This document shows positions 8,621-17,556 of a stretch of DNA of 64,000 nucleotides, piece after piece. The notes under the pieces were generated by a model, which worked only from the letters and a program-made list of their open reading frames with translations, was not told where the DNA came from and searched no databases. Source of the DNA: Bifidobacterium saguinibicoloris. Its GTDB lineage: Bacteria > Actinomycetota > Actinomycetes > Actinomycetales > Bifidobacteriaceae. Position 1 is the stretch's first letter. Every line of letters begins with the position of its first letter. Location of the stretch: the NCBI RefSeq assembly GCF_019331725.1, contig NZ_JAHBBF010000011.1, positions 40,710-104,709 of the forward strand, written 5' to 3'. The position numbers and the translations under genes were made by a program.

Positions 8621-9436
8621 TCAGCCGATGGAATCGTTGTTGGCGGTGTGATAGCCCAGCTCCGCGCTGATACGGGCGGCGGCGTCCATCACCACCGGAC
8701 CGAGGGCCTTCATGCGCTTGGGCGGCATGAACGGCAGCGCGGCGGAGACGGAGATGGCGGCGACGGTCTTGCCGCGACCGTCGCGCACGGGGGCGGAGAC
8801 GCAGCGCACGCCGGGCTCGTTCTCCTCGAGGTCGTAGGCGAAGCCCTGCCTGGCGAATGTGGCCATGGCGGCGGAGAAGGCGGATTCGTCGGCGTAGTCG
8901 TGTTCGTGGTCTCGGCCGGTGAGGTTGCGGTCCTGCACGTACTGGCCGCGCCAGCGTTCGGGGGAGTCGATGAGCAGCGCCTTGCCGATGCCGGTGTAGG
9001 TGAGCGGCATGCGGGCGCCGATCCACGAGCGGATTTCGATGCCGCGCGTGCCGTGGATCTTGTCGAGGTAGAGCGCCATGCCGGAGTCCTCGACGGCGAG
9101 GTGCACGGTGTCCTTGGCCTGCCGGGCGAGGTCGACGAGGATGGGATGGGCGATGGTCTGCAGGGAGACGCTGTCGAGCGCCTGGAAGCCGAGTTCGATG
9201 AGGGCGGGGCCGAGCTGCAGGCCGCCATCGGCGTTTTCGCGAAGGAACCGTTCGACGCGCAGGGTCTGGATGAGACGGTGGGCGGTGCTGCGGCTCAGTC
9301 CGGTCGCCTCCACCACGGATCGCAGCGACGATGCGCCGGCGGCCACGGCCCGGACGACCATGATGCCGTGGACGAGCGTGCGGGTGCCGGCGGGTGCCGC
9401 GGTCTGCGCTTCGATGCGCACTGTGTTCTCTGCCAT
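8621..9436 (-). CDS. IclR-family transcriptional regulator of the deoxysugar-acid genes
   Basis: The 271-residue protein has an N-terminal winged helix-turn-helix (VVEATGLSRSTAHRLIQTL, residues about 40-60) and a GAF-like IclR effector domain with the typical ARMPLTYTGIGKALL and VRCVSAPVRDGRGKTVAAISVS signatures. IclR proteins sense small organic acids or sugar acids and bind short palindromes. It follows rhmA on the same strand but is separated from it by a strong terminator, so it probably has its own promoter. Two similar dyads in the rhmD/dehydrogenase intergenic region are its likely operators. The start is set at ATG 9436; AAGGTGGG just upstream could be either a ribosome site or a -10 box. 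Confidence 0.9.
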   Translation of the reverse strand: MAENTVRIEAQTAAPAGTRTLVHGIMVVRAVAAGASSLRSVVEATGLSRSTAHRLIQTLRVERFLRENADGGLQLGPALIELGFQALDSVSLQTIAHPILVDLARQAKDTVHLAVEDSGMALYLDKIHGTRGIEIRSWIGARMPLTYTGIGKALLIDSPERWRGQYVQDRNLTGRDHEHDYADESAFSAAMATFARQGFAYDLEENEPGVRCVSAPVRDGRGKTVAAISVSAALPFMPPKRMKALGPVVMDAAARISAELGYHTANNDSIG

Positions 9437-9483
9437 ACCGTCCCACCTTAGCCGATGGACCTCGCCACGTTCCCGCCTTCGAC

Positions 9484-9520
9484 GAGAGGGCGGCGGCGCG
9501 GGAACAGCCGCCGCTCTCTC
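9484..9520 (-). terminator. Terminator between rhmA and the IclR-type gene
   Basis: A 14-bp stem with one G-T pair (9484-9497 with 9507-9520, 9-nt loop) begins 2 bp after the rhmA stop codon. Confidence 0.75.
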
Positions 9521-9522
9521 AG

Positions 9523-10287
9523 TCAGCCCTTGTATTGGGCGATGTCGGCGGCCAGCGCGCGCACGTAGAGGTCGGTGTCGCCGGCCACGGCCACGAAGGT
9601 GGCGCCCCACTCGTAGAACCTCTCCACGGTCGGACGGTCGAACGCGAGCGAGCCGATGGCCTTGCCGTGGGCCTTGATCACGTCGAACGCGTGGTGGATC
9701 CGGTCCATGATGGCCGCGGCGTCATCCGGGTGGCCGAGCGATGCGGACAGGTCGGCGGGGCCGATGAAGATGCCGTCGATGCCGTCCACGGAGGCGATCC
9801 CCTCGATGTCGTCGAGCGCCTCCCGGGATTCGACCTGCACGAGCAGGCAGATCTCGTTCCCGGCGTCGCGCATATAGTGGGGGATGCGCCCCCAGCGGCC
9901 GGAGCGCGCGATCGGCGAGCCCACGCCGCGAATGCCTTCGGGCGCGTAGTTCACGGCCTTGACCATGAGCTCGGCCTCTTCCTTGGTGTTGACCATGGGC
10001 AGCAGCAGCGTCTGGGCGCCAAGGTCGAGCACCTGCTTGATGAGCACCGGGTCGGCGGCGGCGGGACGCACGATGGGCGTGACGTCGTATGGGGCGACGG
10101 CACGCAGCACGTCGAGGATGGTGTTGAGGTCGTACGGGCCGTGCTCGCCGTCGACGAGCATCCAGTCGTAGCCGGCGTCGGCGGAGATCTCGGCGATGGT
10201 CGGCGAGGCGGAGGCCATCCACAGGCCGTACTGCGGCCTGCCTTCCTTGATGGCCTGCTTGAACGCGTTATGAGGTAGGGATGTCAT
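9523..10287 (-). CDS. rhmA: 2-keto-3-deoxy-L-rhamnonate aldolase (HpcH/HpaI family)
   Basis: A metal-dependent class II aldolase predicted to split 2-keto-3-deoxy-L-rhamnonate into pyruvate and L-lactaldehyde. The 254-residue protein follows E. coli RhmA closely in motif order: GYDWMLVDGEHGPYD (base and catalytic histidine), IKQVLDLGAQTLLLPMV, CLLVQVES with the metal-binding glutamate and IFIGPADLSASLG with the metal-binding aspartate. The start ATG 10287 has AAGGA about 6 nt upstream. It lies 43 bp downstream of rhmD on the same strand, so the two are co-transcribed and act in sequence. Related aldolases accept other 2-keto-3-deoxy acids, so substrate range is inferred from the RhmD partner. 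Confidence 0.9.
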   Translation of the reverse strand: MTSLPHNAFKQAIKEGRPQYGLWMASASPTIAEISADAGYDWMLVDGEHGPYDLNTILDVLRAVAPYDVTPIVRPAAADPVLIKQVLDLGAQTLLLPMVNTKEEAELMVKAVNYAPEGIRGVGSPIARSGRWGRIPHYMRDAGNEICLLVQVESREALDDIEGIASVDGIDGIFIGPADLSASLGHPDDAAAIMDRIHHAFDVIKAHGKAIGSLAFDRPTVERFYEWGATFVAVAGDTDLYVRALAADIAQYKG

Positions 10288-10330
10288 TGGAGATCCTTGG
10301 TGGTGAGTGCCGTAGCCCATCGGACTCGGA

Positions 10331-11557
10331 TCAGTGCTCGAACGGACGCTCGAGCGGGCAGTCGCGGTTGAGCTCGACGCCGAAGCCGGGCTTGTCGAGC
10401 TCCTCGGCGGTGATGACGCCATCGTGCGGCACCGGCTCGTCGATGAGGACCGGGTCGAACTGCGGGCGGACGTAGTCGGCGTGCGGCGAGGTCATGAGCA
10501 TCTCGCTGAACGGCGTGTTGGTGAACGTGATGACCGCGTGGTGCGAGTACACGGAGGAGCCGTGGGGCACCACGAGCTGGCCGCGGGACTTGGCCACGGC
10601 CGCGATCTCGCACAGCGAGGTCACGCCGCCGCACCAGCCGACGTCGGGCTGCAGGATGTCCACGCCGGCTTCGGAGAGCTCCTTGAAGCCCTCAAGCGTG
10701 CCGGTGTGCTCGCCGGTGGTCATGAGCATGCCCTTCGGCATGTTCCTCTTGAGCTCACGGTAGGACTCGATCTGCTGGGGAGGGAAGCACTCCTCCAGCC
10801 ACTTCAGCCTGTAGGGGACCGCCGCGTGCGCCAGTTTGGTGGCGTAGTTGACGTCCTGGCTCATCCAGCAGTCGAACATCAGCCAGAAGTCGTCGCCGAC
10901 GCGCTCACGCATCTCCTTGAGGGTGGCGATGTCCTTGGCGATGCCTTCGTCGCCGTCGGCGGGACCCCAGTGGGTCGGCATCTTGCCGCCGATGAAGCCC
11001 ATCTTCTGCGCGAGGTCCGGGCGTGCGCCGGTGGCGTAGAAGCGGATCTCGTCGCGCACGGCGCCGCCGAGCAGCTTGTAGACGGGGAGCTTGACGACCT
11101 TGCCGTAGAGGTCCCAGAGGGCCAGATCCACGCAGGAGATCGTGTTGATGACGACCCCGCCGCCACCGGAGTAGTACTGGGTGGCGTTGAGCATCTGGTC
11201 GTGGATCAGCTTGATCTGGTCCACACGCTTGCCTTCGACGAAGCGGGACAGGTGGTGCTCGACGATGAAGCAGCCGACCGTTCCGGCGGTGGAGATGGCG
11301 AAGCCGGTGGTGCCGTCGGAGGCCTCGACCTCCACGACGAGCGTGCCGAGCACGTTGATGCCGAAGGACTGACGGGACTGCTTGTACTCCTCGTATTTGC
11401 TCATCGGCGTCGCGATATGATCGTCGATCCAGTGGTCCTTGCCTTGATCGTGGTAGTCACCGCCGCCCTGGCCGTGTACCTTGGCCGCGGCGCCGCCCAT
11501 GCCGTACGCGCGGATGTGCGTGATCGTGGGCAGCTTCAGTGATGGAGCCAATGCCAT
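10331..11557 (-). CDS. rhmD: L-rhamnonate dehydratase (enolase superfamily)
   Basis: Predicted to dehydrate L-rhamnonate to 2-keto-3-deoxy-L-rhamnonate in a Mg-dependent reaction. The 408-residue protein resembles E. coli RhmD throughout, including [57 protein letters not shown] and the histidine-bearing [13 protein letters not shown]. Family members also act on L-mannonate and L-lyxonate. GAGGA lies about 9 nt before ATG 11557. It is the first gene of the minus-strand unit and is transcribed divergently from the dehydrogenase. Confidence 0.95.
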   Translation of the reverse strand: MALAPSLKLPTITHIRAYGMGGAAAKVHGQGGGDYHDQGKDHWIDDHIATPMSKYEEYKQSRQSFGINVLGTLVVEVEASDGTTGFAISTAGTVGCFIVEHHLSRFVEGKRVDQIKLIHDQMLNATQYYSGGGGVVINTISCVDLALWDLYGKVVKLPVYKLLGGAVRDEIRFYATGARPDLAQKMGFIGGKMPTHWGPADGDEGIAKDIATLKEMRERVGDDFWLMFDCWMSQDVNYATKLAHAAVPYRLKWLEECFPPQQIESYRELKRNMPKGMLMTTGEHTGTLEGFKELSEAGVDILQPDVGWCGGVTSLCEIAAVAKSRGQLVVPHGSSVYSHHAVITFTNTPFSEMLMTSPHADYVRPQFDPVLIDEPVPHDGVITAEELDKPGFGVELNRDCPLERPFEH

Positions 11558-11694
11558 AATGTCCGTCCTCGTGTTGTTCCGAACCGGTGTTCCGGGTTAT
11601 GAAGTCGCATTCGTGACGCTTCGTTGCATCGATACCGCGATGTCGCGGCGTCTTGAATCGACGACACCCGTCACTGTACCAGTCATGGAATGCC

Positions 11695-11711
11695 GTCCCT
11701 ATATGTGGAAT
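11695..11711. promoter_or_regulatory. Operator-like dyad 1 (rhmD side)
   Basis: GTCCCTATATGTGGAAT is an imperfect copy of the dyad at 11759. It overlaps the position expected for the rhmD -35 region, upstream of a TACAGT -10-like box (minus strand, about 11680). Confidence 0.5.
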
Positions 11712-11758
11712 ATCGCAATGTCATCGATGACGTTCCAGGCGTATTTCCCTGAACCACC

Positions 11759-11775
11759 GTCCCTATATATGGGAC
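11759..11775. promoter_or_regulatory. Operator-like dyad 2 (dehydrogenase side)
   Basis: GTCCC-TATATAT-GGGAC is a near-perfect palindrome whose right arm overlaps the -35 position of the dehydrogenase promoter. It lies 64 bp from dyad 1 (about six helical turns). An IclR-type repressor is the natural candidate. Confidence 0.6.
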
Positions 11776-11792
11776 CACCGCCCATTCCCTCC

Positions 11793-11798
11793 TATACT
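11793..11798 (+). promoter_or_regulatory. -10 box of the dehydrogenase/lactonase unit
   Basis: TATACT, with GGGACC at 11771-11776 as a weak -35 (16-bp spacing), predicts transcription from near 11805 and a leader of about 65 nt. Confidence 0.5.
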
Positions 11799-11871
11799 AT
11801 GCGATGAGCACAGGAATCGGACAGCGTAGTCGACGACAACTCGGCGAATGACCAACGGAGAATCCCCAACC

Positions 11872-12669
11872 ATGACCGCTAATTCCTACGACTTCACCGG
11901 CAAGGTCGTCATCGTCACCGGCGGAGGCACCGGCATCGGCCGCGCCATCACCCGCGGCTTCCTCGACAACGGCGCCACCGTCGTCGCCGTCGGCCTGCGC
12001 CAGGCCCCGCTCGAGGAGACCGTCGCCGGCTACGAGCACGGCCGCACCCACATCACCGACGTCTCCAGGCACGACCAGGTGCACGACCTCATCCAGGACG
12101 TCGTCGACGAATTCGGCCGCCTCGACGTCGTCGTCTCCAACGCCGGCATCTTCGAAGGCGGCGAGATCGAGAACGTCTCCGACGACGTCTGGCACAAGCT
12201 CTTCTCCGTCAACATGGACGGCCTCTTCTACCTCACCAAGGAGGCCCTCCCCTATCTCAAGGAGACCAAGGGCAACATCGTCGTCGACACCTCCGTCTCC
12301 GGCCTCTACGGCGACTGGGGCCAGACCGCCTACAACTCCACCAAGCACGCCATGAACGGCTTCGTCCGCTGCGTCGCCCTCGACTACGGCCGGTACGGCG
12401 TCCGCATCAACGCCTTCGCCCCCGCCTTCATCGAAACCGACATCAACAAGGAGGTCTGGACCGACCCCGAACGCCTCAGGCCCTACATCGAACGCGTCGC
12501 CCTCGGCCGCACCGGCAAGCCCGAAGACTGCGCCGACCTCGCGCTGTTCCTCGCCTCCCCCGGCGCCTCCTACCTCACCGGCCTCGTCGTCCCCGTCGAC
12601 GGCGGCACCACTGCAGCCACCGGTCAGGGACGGAACAACTACGACAACGACACCCGCTCCGTGCTGTGA
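11872..12669 (+). CDS. SDR-family sugar dehydrogenase, probable L-rhamnose/L-fucose 1-dehydrogenase
   Basis: A 265-residue short-chain dehydrogenase with the nucleotide motif TGGGTGIG, the NAG motif (SNAGIF), and a Ser...Tyr-x-x-x-Lys catalytic set (SVSGLYG...AYNSTK). From context it should oxidise a 6-deoxyhexose to its lactone. GGAGAA lies upstream of ATG 11872; an in-frame ATG at 11848 has no ribosome site. Third codon positions are overwhelmingly C: leucine is almost always CTC, with only one CTG that I saw, unlike the neighbouring genes. It is followed by a very stable hairpin and then the lactonase gene. Confidence 0.85.
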   Translation: MTANSYDFTGKVVIVTGGGTGIGRAITRGFLDNGATVVAVGLRQAPLEETVAGYEHGRTHITDVSRHDQVHDLIQDVVDEFGRLDVVVSNAGIFEGGEIENVSDDVWHKLFSVNMDGLFYLTKEALPYLKETKGNIVVDTSVSGLYGDWGQTAYNSTKHAMNGFVRCVALDYGRYGVRINAFAPAFIETDINKEVWTDPERLRPYIERVALGRTGKPEDCADLALFLASPGASYLTGLVVPVDGGTTAATGQGRNNYDNDTRSVL

Positions 12670-12674
12670 TCCGT

Positions 12675-12721
12675 GGCGGTGCGTCGGGTCTTCGTCGCCG
12701 CCGAAGACCCGACGCACCGCC
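12675..12721 (+). promoter_or_regulatory. 20-bp intercistronic hairpin between dehydrogenase and lactonase
   Basis: A perfect 20-bp stem (12675-12694 with 12702-12721) with a 7-nt loop begins 5 bp after the dehydrogenase stop. No T-run follows, so it may stabilise the upstream mRNA or attenuate transcription. Confidence 0.7.
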
Positions 12722-12754
12722 CTCTCCATCCCGCGCCCCCTCCACGGAGAGGGC
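12719..12754 (+). promoter_or_regulatory. Second hairpin overlapping the intercistronic stem
   Basis: GCCCTCTCC (12719-12727) pairs with GGAGAGGGC (12746-12754). It shares 3 nt with the base of the 20-bp hairpin, so the two cannot both form completely. Confidence 0.5.
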
Positions 12755-12798
12755 GTTCGGCGCGGCCAACCACATTCCGAATCCAAGGAGCACGACCA

Positions 12799-13770
12799 AT
12801 GACGCTCGGCGAGGATTACCAACGGCCGGTACCCGGCCGCATGTACACCATCATCCCCGAAACCCCGGAGCACGAAGCCGCGCCCCGTCCCTTCATCGAC
12901 ACGCACGTGCACCTCATGCACACCGACCTCTACTCCTGGTTCAACCCATCCAAGGCCCTCACCTTCGAAGGACCATGGGATCCGCTGTTCCAGGCCGGCG
13001 ACTACGTGGCGTCCGACCTGCTCGACGAGGTGCACGGCAGCACCATCGGCGTGGTCGGCGCCGTGCACGTGCAGGCCAACGCCGACGATCCGGTCGCGGA
13101 AATCGCCGACGTGGAACGGCAGAGCGAGGAGACCGGCCTGCCGGTCATGATCGTCGGCGGCGGTGATCTCTCCTCCCCCGACTTCGCCGAAACGCTCGAA
13201 CGCGAACTCGACCACCCGCATCTGCGCGGCGTGCGGCAGAACCTCAACATGCATCCGCATCCGCTCTACCGGTACGTCGACATGGCGTACATGGACGATC
13301 CGGAATGGCTGAACGGACTCGACCTGCTCGCCGGCCACGATCTCAGCTTCGACATGCAGTTGTACCCCACGCAGTTCGCGCGCGCATGCGAGGTGATCGA
13401 CGCGCATCCGGACACGCTGTTCATCATCGACCACATGGGCATGTGGGCCGACCGCGATCCGGCCGGATGGCGGCTGTGGAAGAACGGCCTGTATGAACTC
13501 GGCAAGCGCGACAACTGCGTGATCAAGATCTCCGGTCAACCATCGATGGACCACTACTGGACCATCGAAAGCATCAAGCCCGGTATCTACACGACGCTCG
13601 ACGCGTTCGGCATCGACAAGACCATGTTCGCGTCGAACTTCCCCGTCGACAAGCTGCACTGCTCATACCTCGACCTGGTGCACGCCTACGCGCGCTGCGT
13701 GGAGACCCTCTCCCCCGGCGAACAGGACATGTTGTTCGTCGGCAACGCGAAGAGGTACTACCGGTTCTGA
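12799..13770 (+). CDS. Amidohydrolase-family sugar lactonase
   Basis: The 323-residue protein belongs to the amidohydrolase-2/COG3618 group that includes L-fucono- and L-rhamnono-lactonases. It has the metal-binding HVHL near residue 34, a LRGVRQNL strand, the HM-G-MW region and a C-terminal ASNFPVDKL segment carrying the metal-site aspartate. Predicted role: hydrolysis of the 6-deoxyaldonolactone made by the upstream dehydrogenase. AAGGAG lies 8 nt before ATG 12799. It ends 38 bp from the convergent proB stop with no obvious terminator. No sugar transporter accompanies the cluster. Confidence 0.85.
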   Translation: MTLGEDYQRPVPGRMYTIIPETPEHEAAPRPFIDTHVHLMHTDLYSWFNPSKALTFEGPWDPLFQAGDYVASDLLDEVHGSTIGVVGAVHVQANADDPVAEIADVERQSEETGLPVMIVGGGDLSSPDFAETLERELDHPHLRGVRQNLNMHPHPLYRYVDMAYMDDPEWLNGLDLLAGHDLSFDMQLYPTQFARACEVIDAHPDTLFIIDHMGMWADRDPAGWRLWKNGLYELGKRDNCVIKISGQPSMDHYWTIESIKPGIYTTLDAFGIDKTMFASNFPVDKLHCSYLDLVHAYARCVETLSPGEQDMLFVGNAKRYYRF

Positions 13771-13808
13771 ACAGCCTTCCCTCCCATGTGCGGGGACGCC
13801 TGGCTCAC

Positions 13809-14942
13809 CTACACCAGCACGAGGTTGTCCCGGTGCACGAGCGGATGCGTGTACTCCTCGCCGAGGATGCGCTTGAGCTGCGCGGTGTTGCGGCCGAGCA
13901 TCCGCGGCACCTCCTCGGAGTCGTAGCCGGCGAGTCCGCGCGCCAGATGCGTGCCGTCCTCCGCGTCGATCCACACCGGGTCGCCGGCGGAGAACGCGCC
14001 ACGCACCTCCACGGCGCCCGCGGCGAGCAGGGAGGCCAGTCCGCCGCGCACGGCGGCCGCGGCGCCCTCGTCCACGATGATGGTGCCGCGCGGTTCGGCG
14101 GCGAAGCCGATCCACAGGCGTCGTGCGGATCCGCGCTGCTTGACCGGCGCGAAGACGGTGCCCACCGGGTCGCCCATGAGGGCGGGGCCGGCGTTCGCCG
14201 CGCTGGTGAGCACGGCGGGGATGCCGGAGACGGCGGCCACGCGCGCCGCCTCGAGTTTGGTGACCATGCCTCCGGTGCCGACCTTCGATCCGGTGCCGCC
14301 CACCTTGACCTCGCCGAGCGCGTCCACCACGTTCGGCACGTAGGCGATGCGGCGCGAGCCCGGTTCGCTCGGCGGCGCGGTGTAGAGGCCGTCCACGTCG
14401 GTGAGAAGGACGAGCGCGTCGGCCCTCACCAGGTTCGCGACGAGCGCGGAGAGGCGGTCGTTGTCGCCGAAGCGGATCTCGTTGGAGGCGAGGGAGTCGT
14501 TCTCGTTGATGATCGGCACCACGCCCAGGTCGAGCAGCCGTCCCAGCGTACGCTGCACGTTGCGGTACTGGGTGGCGCGGATGGTGTCCTCGGCGGTGAT
14601 GAGGATCTGCCCCACGCGTACGCCGTAGCGGCCGAACGCCGCCTCGTAGCGGGCCATGAGCAGGCCCTGCCCCACGGCAGCGGTGGCCTGCTGGGTGGCG
14701 ACGTCCGAAGGCCGCGTCTCGAAGCCGAGCGGACCGAAGCCGGCGGCGATGGCGCCGGACGAGACGAGCACGACGCGCGCGCCCATGAGGTGCGTCGCCG
14801 CGAGCGCGGCGACGAGCGCGGAGATCCGGCCGGCGTCGAGATGCCCGTCCGGCGTGGTCAGCGAGCTGGACCCCACTTTGACGACGATGGTCTCCGCCTC
14901 GGCGATGCGCCGGCGGATCTCGGCCTGCGATGGTGTGGACAT
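13809..14942 (-). CDS. proB: Glutamate 5-kinase
   Basis: First step of proline biosynthesis: ATP-dependent phosphorylation of glutamate. The 377-residue protein has the amino-acid-kinase domain (VVKVGSSSLTT, VSSGAIAAG, NENDSLASNEIRFGDND, and the GTGGMVTKL signature) and a C-terminal PUA domain from about residue 285. The stop of obgE is 10 bp upstream of its start, so it is the last gene of the rplU-rpmA-obgE-proB cluster. No strong ribosome site is visible, which suggests coupling to obgE. proA is not in the window. Confidence 0.96.
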   Translation of the reverse strand: MSTPSQAEIRRRIAEAETIVVKVGSSSLTTPDGHLDAGRISALVAALAATHLMGARVVLVSSGAIAAGFGPLGFETRPSDVATQQATAAVGQGLLMARYEAAFGRYGVRVGQILITAEDTIRATQYRNVQRTLGRLLDLGVVPIINENDSLASNEIRFGDNDRLSALVANLVRADALVLLTDVDGLYTAPPSEPGSRRIAYVPNVVDALGEVKVGGTGSKVGTGGMVTKLEAARVAAVSGIPAVLTSAANAGPALMGDPVGTVFAPVKQRGSARRLWIGFAAEPRGTIIVDEGAAAAVRGGLASLLAAGAVEVRGAFSAGDPVWIDAEDGTHLARGLAGYDSEEVPRMLGRNTAQLKRILGEEYTHPLVHRDNLVLV

Positions 14943-14952
14943 GGTCGCCGTT

Positions 14953-16629
14953 CTACTCGCCCTGTGTTTCCTCGCCGCGGCCGAAGAGACTCTTCTCGTC
15001 GTGGCGGTCGTCGTCGATGGACGGGTCGGCCCAGTGTCCGGCCTTGCGTTCCGCCATCATCGCCTCGCGCACGGCGGCCTTCGCGTCCATCATCTCGTGG
15101 TATTCGCGACGGCGTTCCGCGTTGGTGCGGCGGCGTGCGCCGGGGGCGTCGGCCTCGAGGCGCAGGTCCTTGCCGCGGGCGCCGAGCGGCGTGCCGTCGA
15201 GCATCTCCGCGCCGGCGGCGATGGTCGGGTCCCAGTCGAAGTCGACGGCGCGGTCGCCCTTGCCGATGCGCACCTCGTCGCCCGGCTTGGCGCCCTTGCG
15301 GCGCAGTTCGTCCTCCACGCCGAGCTTGGCGAGACGGTCGGCCAGGTAGCCGACGGCCTCGTCGTTGTCGAAGTTGGTCTGCTGCACCCAGCGTTCCGGC
15401 TTGCGTCCAGTGACCTCGTACCAGACGTCGCCGTTGCCGTTCTCCTTGCGTTCGATGGAGAAGTCGAGGGCGGTGCCGCCCTCGTCGGCGCGGCGGCGAC
15501 GGCCCTTCTGCTCGAGCGGCTTGATGACGACGCGCGCCTCCTCCTCGGCGCTTTCGCGCTTGGCGACCTCCTCGCGCATCTCGGCGACCATGTCGGCCAG
15601 CGCGAAGTTGAGCTCCTTCAGGCCCTTGTGGGAGGCGGTGGAGATGATGAACACGCGCATGCCCTTCGCCTCGAACTCGGGCTTGACGAATTCGGCGAGC
15701 TCCTCGGCCTCGGGCACGTCGGCCTTGTTGAGGATGATGATGCGCGGACGTTCGGGGATGGGGATGGCGCCGAGCGGCAGGTCGAGCGAGCCGGCGTATT
15801 CGGCGAGCTCGTGTTCGAGGGCCTCGTAGTCGCTCATCGGGTCGCGGTCCGGTTCGAGCGTGGCGCAGTCGATGACGTGGGCGATGATCTCGGTGCGTTC
15901 GATGTGGCGCAGGAACTCGAGGCCCAGGCCCTTGCCCTGGGAGGCGCCGGGGATGAGGCCGGGCACGTCGGCGATGGTGTAGCGGCGGTCGCCGGCGACG
16001 ACCACGCCGAGGTTCGGCACGAGCGTGGTGAACGGGTAGTCGGCGATCTTCGGCTTGGCGGAGCTCATCGCGGCGATGAGGCTGGACTTGCCGGCGGAGG
16101 GGAAGCCCACGAGCGCCACGTCGGCGATGGACTTGAGCTCGAGGATCACGTCGCGCTCCTCGCCGGGTTCGCCGAGCAGGGCGAAGCCGGGGGCGCGGCG
16201 CGTACGGTTGGCCAGCGCCACGTTGCCGAGGCCGCCGTTGCCGCCGAGCGCGGCCACGTAGCGGTCGCCCTCGTGGGTGAGGTCGGCGAGGCGTTCGCCC
16301 GGATGCTTGGGCCGTCCGGCCGCGCCCTTCGCCTCGAACACCACGGTGCCGCAGGGCACGGGCAGGACGAGGTCGGCGCCCTTGGAGCCGTCCTTGTTGT
16401 CACCCAGGCCCATGGTGCCGCCGTCCGCCACGCGGTGCGGCATGAAGCGGTAGTCCAGGAGGCTGGTGGCGTTGCGCGTCGCCTCGAAGATGACGGATCC
16501 GCCGTCACCGCCGTTGCCTCCGTTCGGGCCGGCCAGCGGCTTGTACTTCTCGCGGCGGATGCCGGCGGAACCGTTGCCGCCGTCGCCGCCCTTGACGTGG
16601 ACGGTCACTCGATCCACAAAATCGCTCAT
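14953..16629 (-). CDS. obgE: GTPase ObgE/CgtA
   Basis: A ribosome-associated, stress-linked GTPase needed for 50S maturation. The 558-residue protein has the glycine-rich Obg fold (residues 1-160), a G domain with GFPSAGKS (175-182), DVPG (221-224) and NKAD (301-304), an OCT domain (about 385-470), and an acidic/arginine-rich tail of about 90 residues. I chose ATG 16629 because AAGGTG lies 6 nt upstream; a GTG at 16638 has no such site. It follows rpmA, from which it is separated by a terminator-like hairpin. Confidence 0.96.
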   Translation of the reverse strand: MSDFVDRVTVHVKGGDGGNGSAGIRREKYKPLAGPNGGNGGDGGSVIFEATRNATSLLDYRFMPHRVADGGTMGLGDNKDGSKGADLVLPVPCGTVVFEAKGAAGRPKHPGERLADLTHEGDRYVAALGGNGGLGNVALANRTRRAPGFALLGEPGEERDVILELKSIADVALVGFPSAGKSSLIAAMSSAKPKIADYPFTTLVPNLGVVVAGDRRYTIADVPGLIPGASQGKGLGLEFLRHIERTEIIAHVIDCATLEPDRDPMSDYEALEHELAEYAGSLDLPLGAIPIPERPRIIILNKADVPEAEELAEFVKPEFEAKGMRVFIISTASHKGLKELNFALADMVAEMREEVAKRESAEEEARVVIKPLEQKGRRRRADEGGTALDFSIERKENGNGDVWYEVTGRKPERWVQQTNFDNDEAVGYLADRLAKLGVEDELRRKGAKPGDEVRIGKGDRAVDFDWDPTIAAGAEMLDGTPLGARGKDLRLEADAPGARRRTNAERRREYHEMMDAKAAVREAMMAERKAGHWADPSIDDDRHDEKSLFGRGEETQGE

Positions 16630-16753
16630 GTCGTTCACCTTACTGTTCGCTGATTACGTTGGTCTCGGCCTTTGCCGTGCGCGCCCGCACGCCGCCGTGG
16701 AACCGCACGCCTGCCTCGGGCGTGCGTGGAGGGAGGAATCAGGGGGTACGAAA

Positions 16754-16781
16754 AAGGCCGCGTCCTTGCGGGCGCGGCCTT
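16754..16781 (-). terminator. Terminator between rpmA and obgE
   Basis: A 9-bp GC stem (AAGGCCGCG and complement, 10-nt loop) is followed on the minus strand by TTTTTCG. It should reduce read-through from ribosomal protein genes into obgE-proB. Confidence 0.75.
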
Positions 16782-16796
16782 CTCGTTCATGCCGTC

Positions 16797-17042
16797 TCAG
16801 ATGACGTCGACGACCTTGCGGTCGCGACGGACGCCGAACTTCACGGAGCCATCGGTGAGGGCGAACAGCGTGTGGTCCTTGCCCATGCCGACGTTCTGGC
16901 CCGGGTGGAAGTTGGTGCCACGCTGGCGAACGATGATGTTGCCGGCCACGACGGCCTCGCCGCCGAACTTCTTCACGCCGAGGTACTGCGGGTTCGAGTC
17001 GCGACCGTTGCGCGAGCTGGACGCACCCTTCTTATGTGCCAT
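16797..17042 (-). CDS. rpmA: 50S ribosomal protein L27
   Basis: L27 reaches into the peptidyl-transferase centre. The 81-residue protein starts [20 protein letters not shown] and has the [15 protein letters not shown] signature. There is no N-terminal cleaved extension of the Firmicutes type. GAAAGGAAC lies just upstream of the ATG. It is 55 bp downstream of rplU and ends 16 bp before a terminator. Confidence 0.98.
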   Translation of the reverse strand: MAHKKGASSSRNGRDSNPQYLGVKKFGGEAVVAGNIIVRQRGTNFHPGQNVGMGKDHTLFALTDGSVKFGVRRDRKVVDVI

Positions 17043-17097
17043 GATTGTTCCTTTCGGTGCTGGTTAAGCTTTGTTGGAAAAACCTGTTGACAAGAAC

Positions 17098-17406
17098 TCA
17101 GGCGATCTCGGTGACCTTGACCATGGTCAGCTTCTGACGGTGGCCCTTGCGACGGGCGACGCCGGTCTTGTTCTTGTACTTCTGGATGTTGATCTTCGGG
17201 CCCTTGGCGTCGTCCTTCACGACTTCGGCCTTGACGGAGACCTTGGCCAGATCGGCGGCGGCCAGGGTGACCTTGGCGCCGTCCACCACGAGCGCGACCG
17301 GGAATTCCACGGTATCGCCCTGCTTGGCGTCGAGACGGTTGACGAGGATGACGTCGCCGACCTCGACCTTTTCCTGATGGCCACCGGCCTTCACAATCGC
17401 GTACAT
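17098..17406 (-). CDS. rplU: 50S ribosomal protein L21
   Basis: The 102-residue protein begins [18 protein letters not shown] and contains the conserved [15 protein letters not shown] and RRKGHRQ C-terminal motifs that contact 23S rRNA. It is the first gene of the rplU-rpmA pair, downstream of the rne terminator, so its promoter should lie between 17407 and 17556. Confidence 0.98.
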   Translation of the reverse strand: MYAIVKAGGHQEKVEVGDVILVNRLDAKQGDTVEFPVALVVDGAKVTLAAADLAKVSVKAEVVKDDAKGPKINIQKYKNKTGVARRKGHRQKLTMVKVTEIA

Positions 17407-17556
17407 AATCGTTCCTTTTATTTCACTTGGAAAGCTTATTGCCTGACGCTCCCGGATATGCCGGGCTCGCGGTCAGACACCAGCCATCTAACTTACACCG
17501 ACGCGCGGACTGACGCAACCGCGATTCGTCCGCGTGTCAAGGGCGACACACCCACG

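Noticed and set aside
11797..13659. A 620-codon minus-strand frame across the dehydrogenase and lactonase
   Set aside because: Antisense shadow; both plus-strand genes have clear family motifs and ribosome binding sites.
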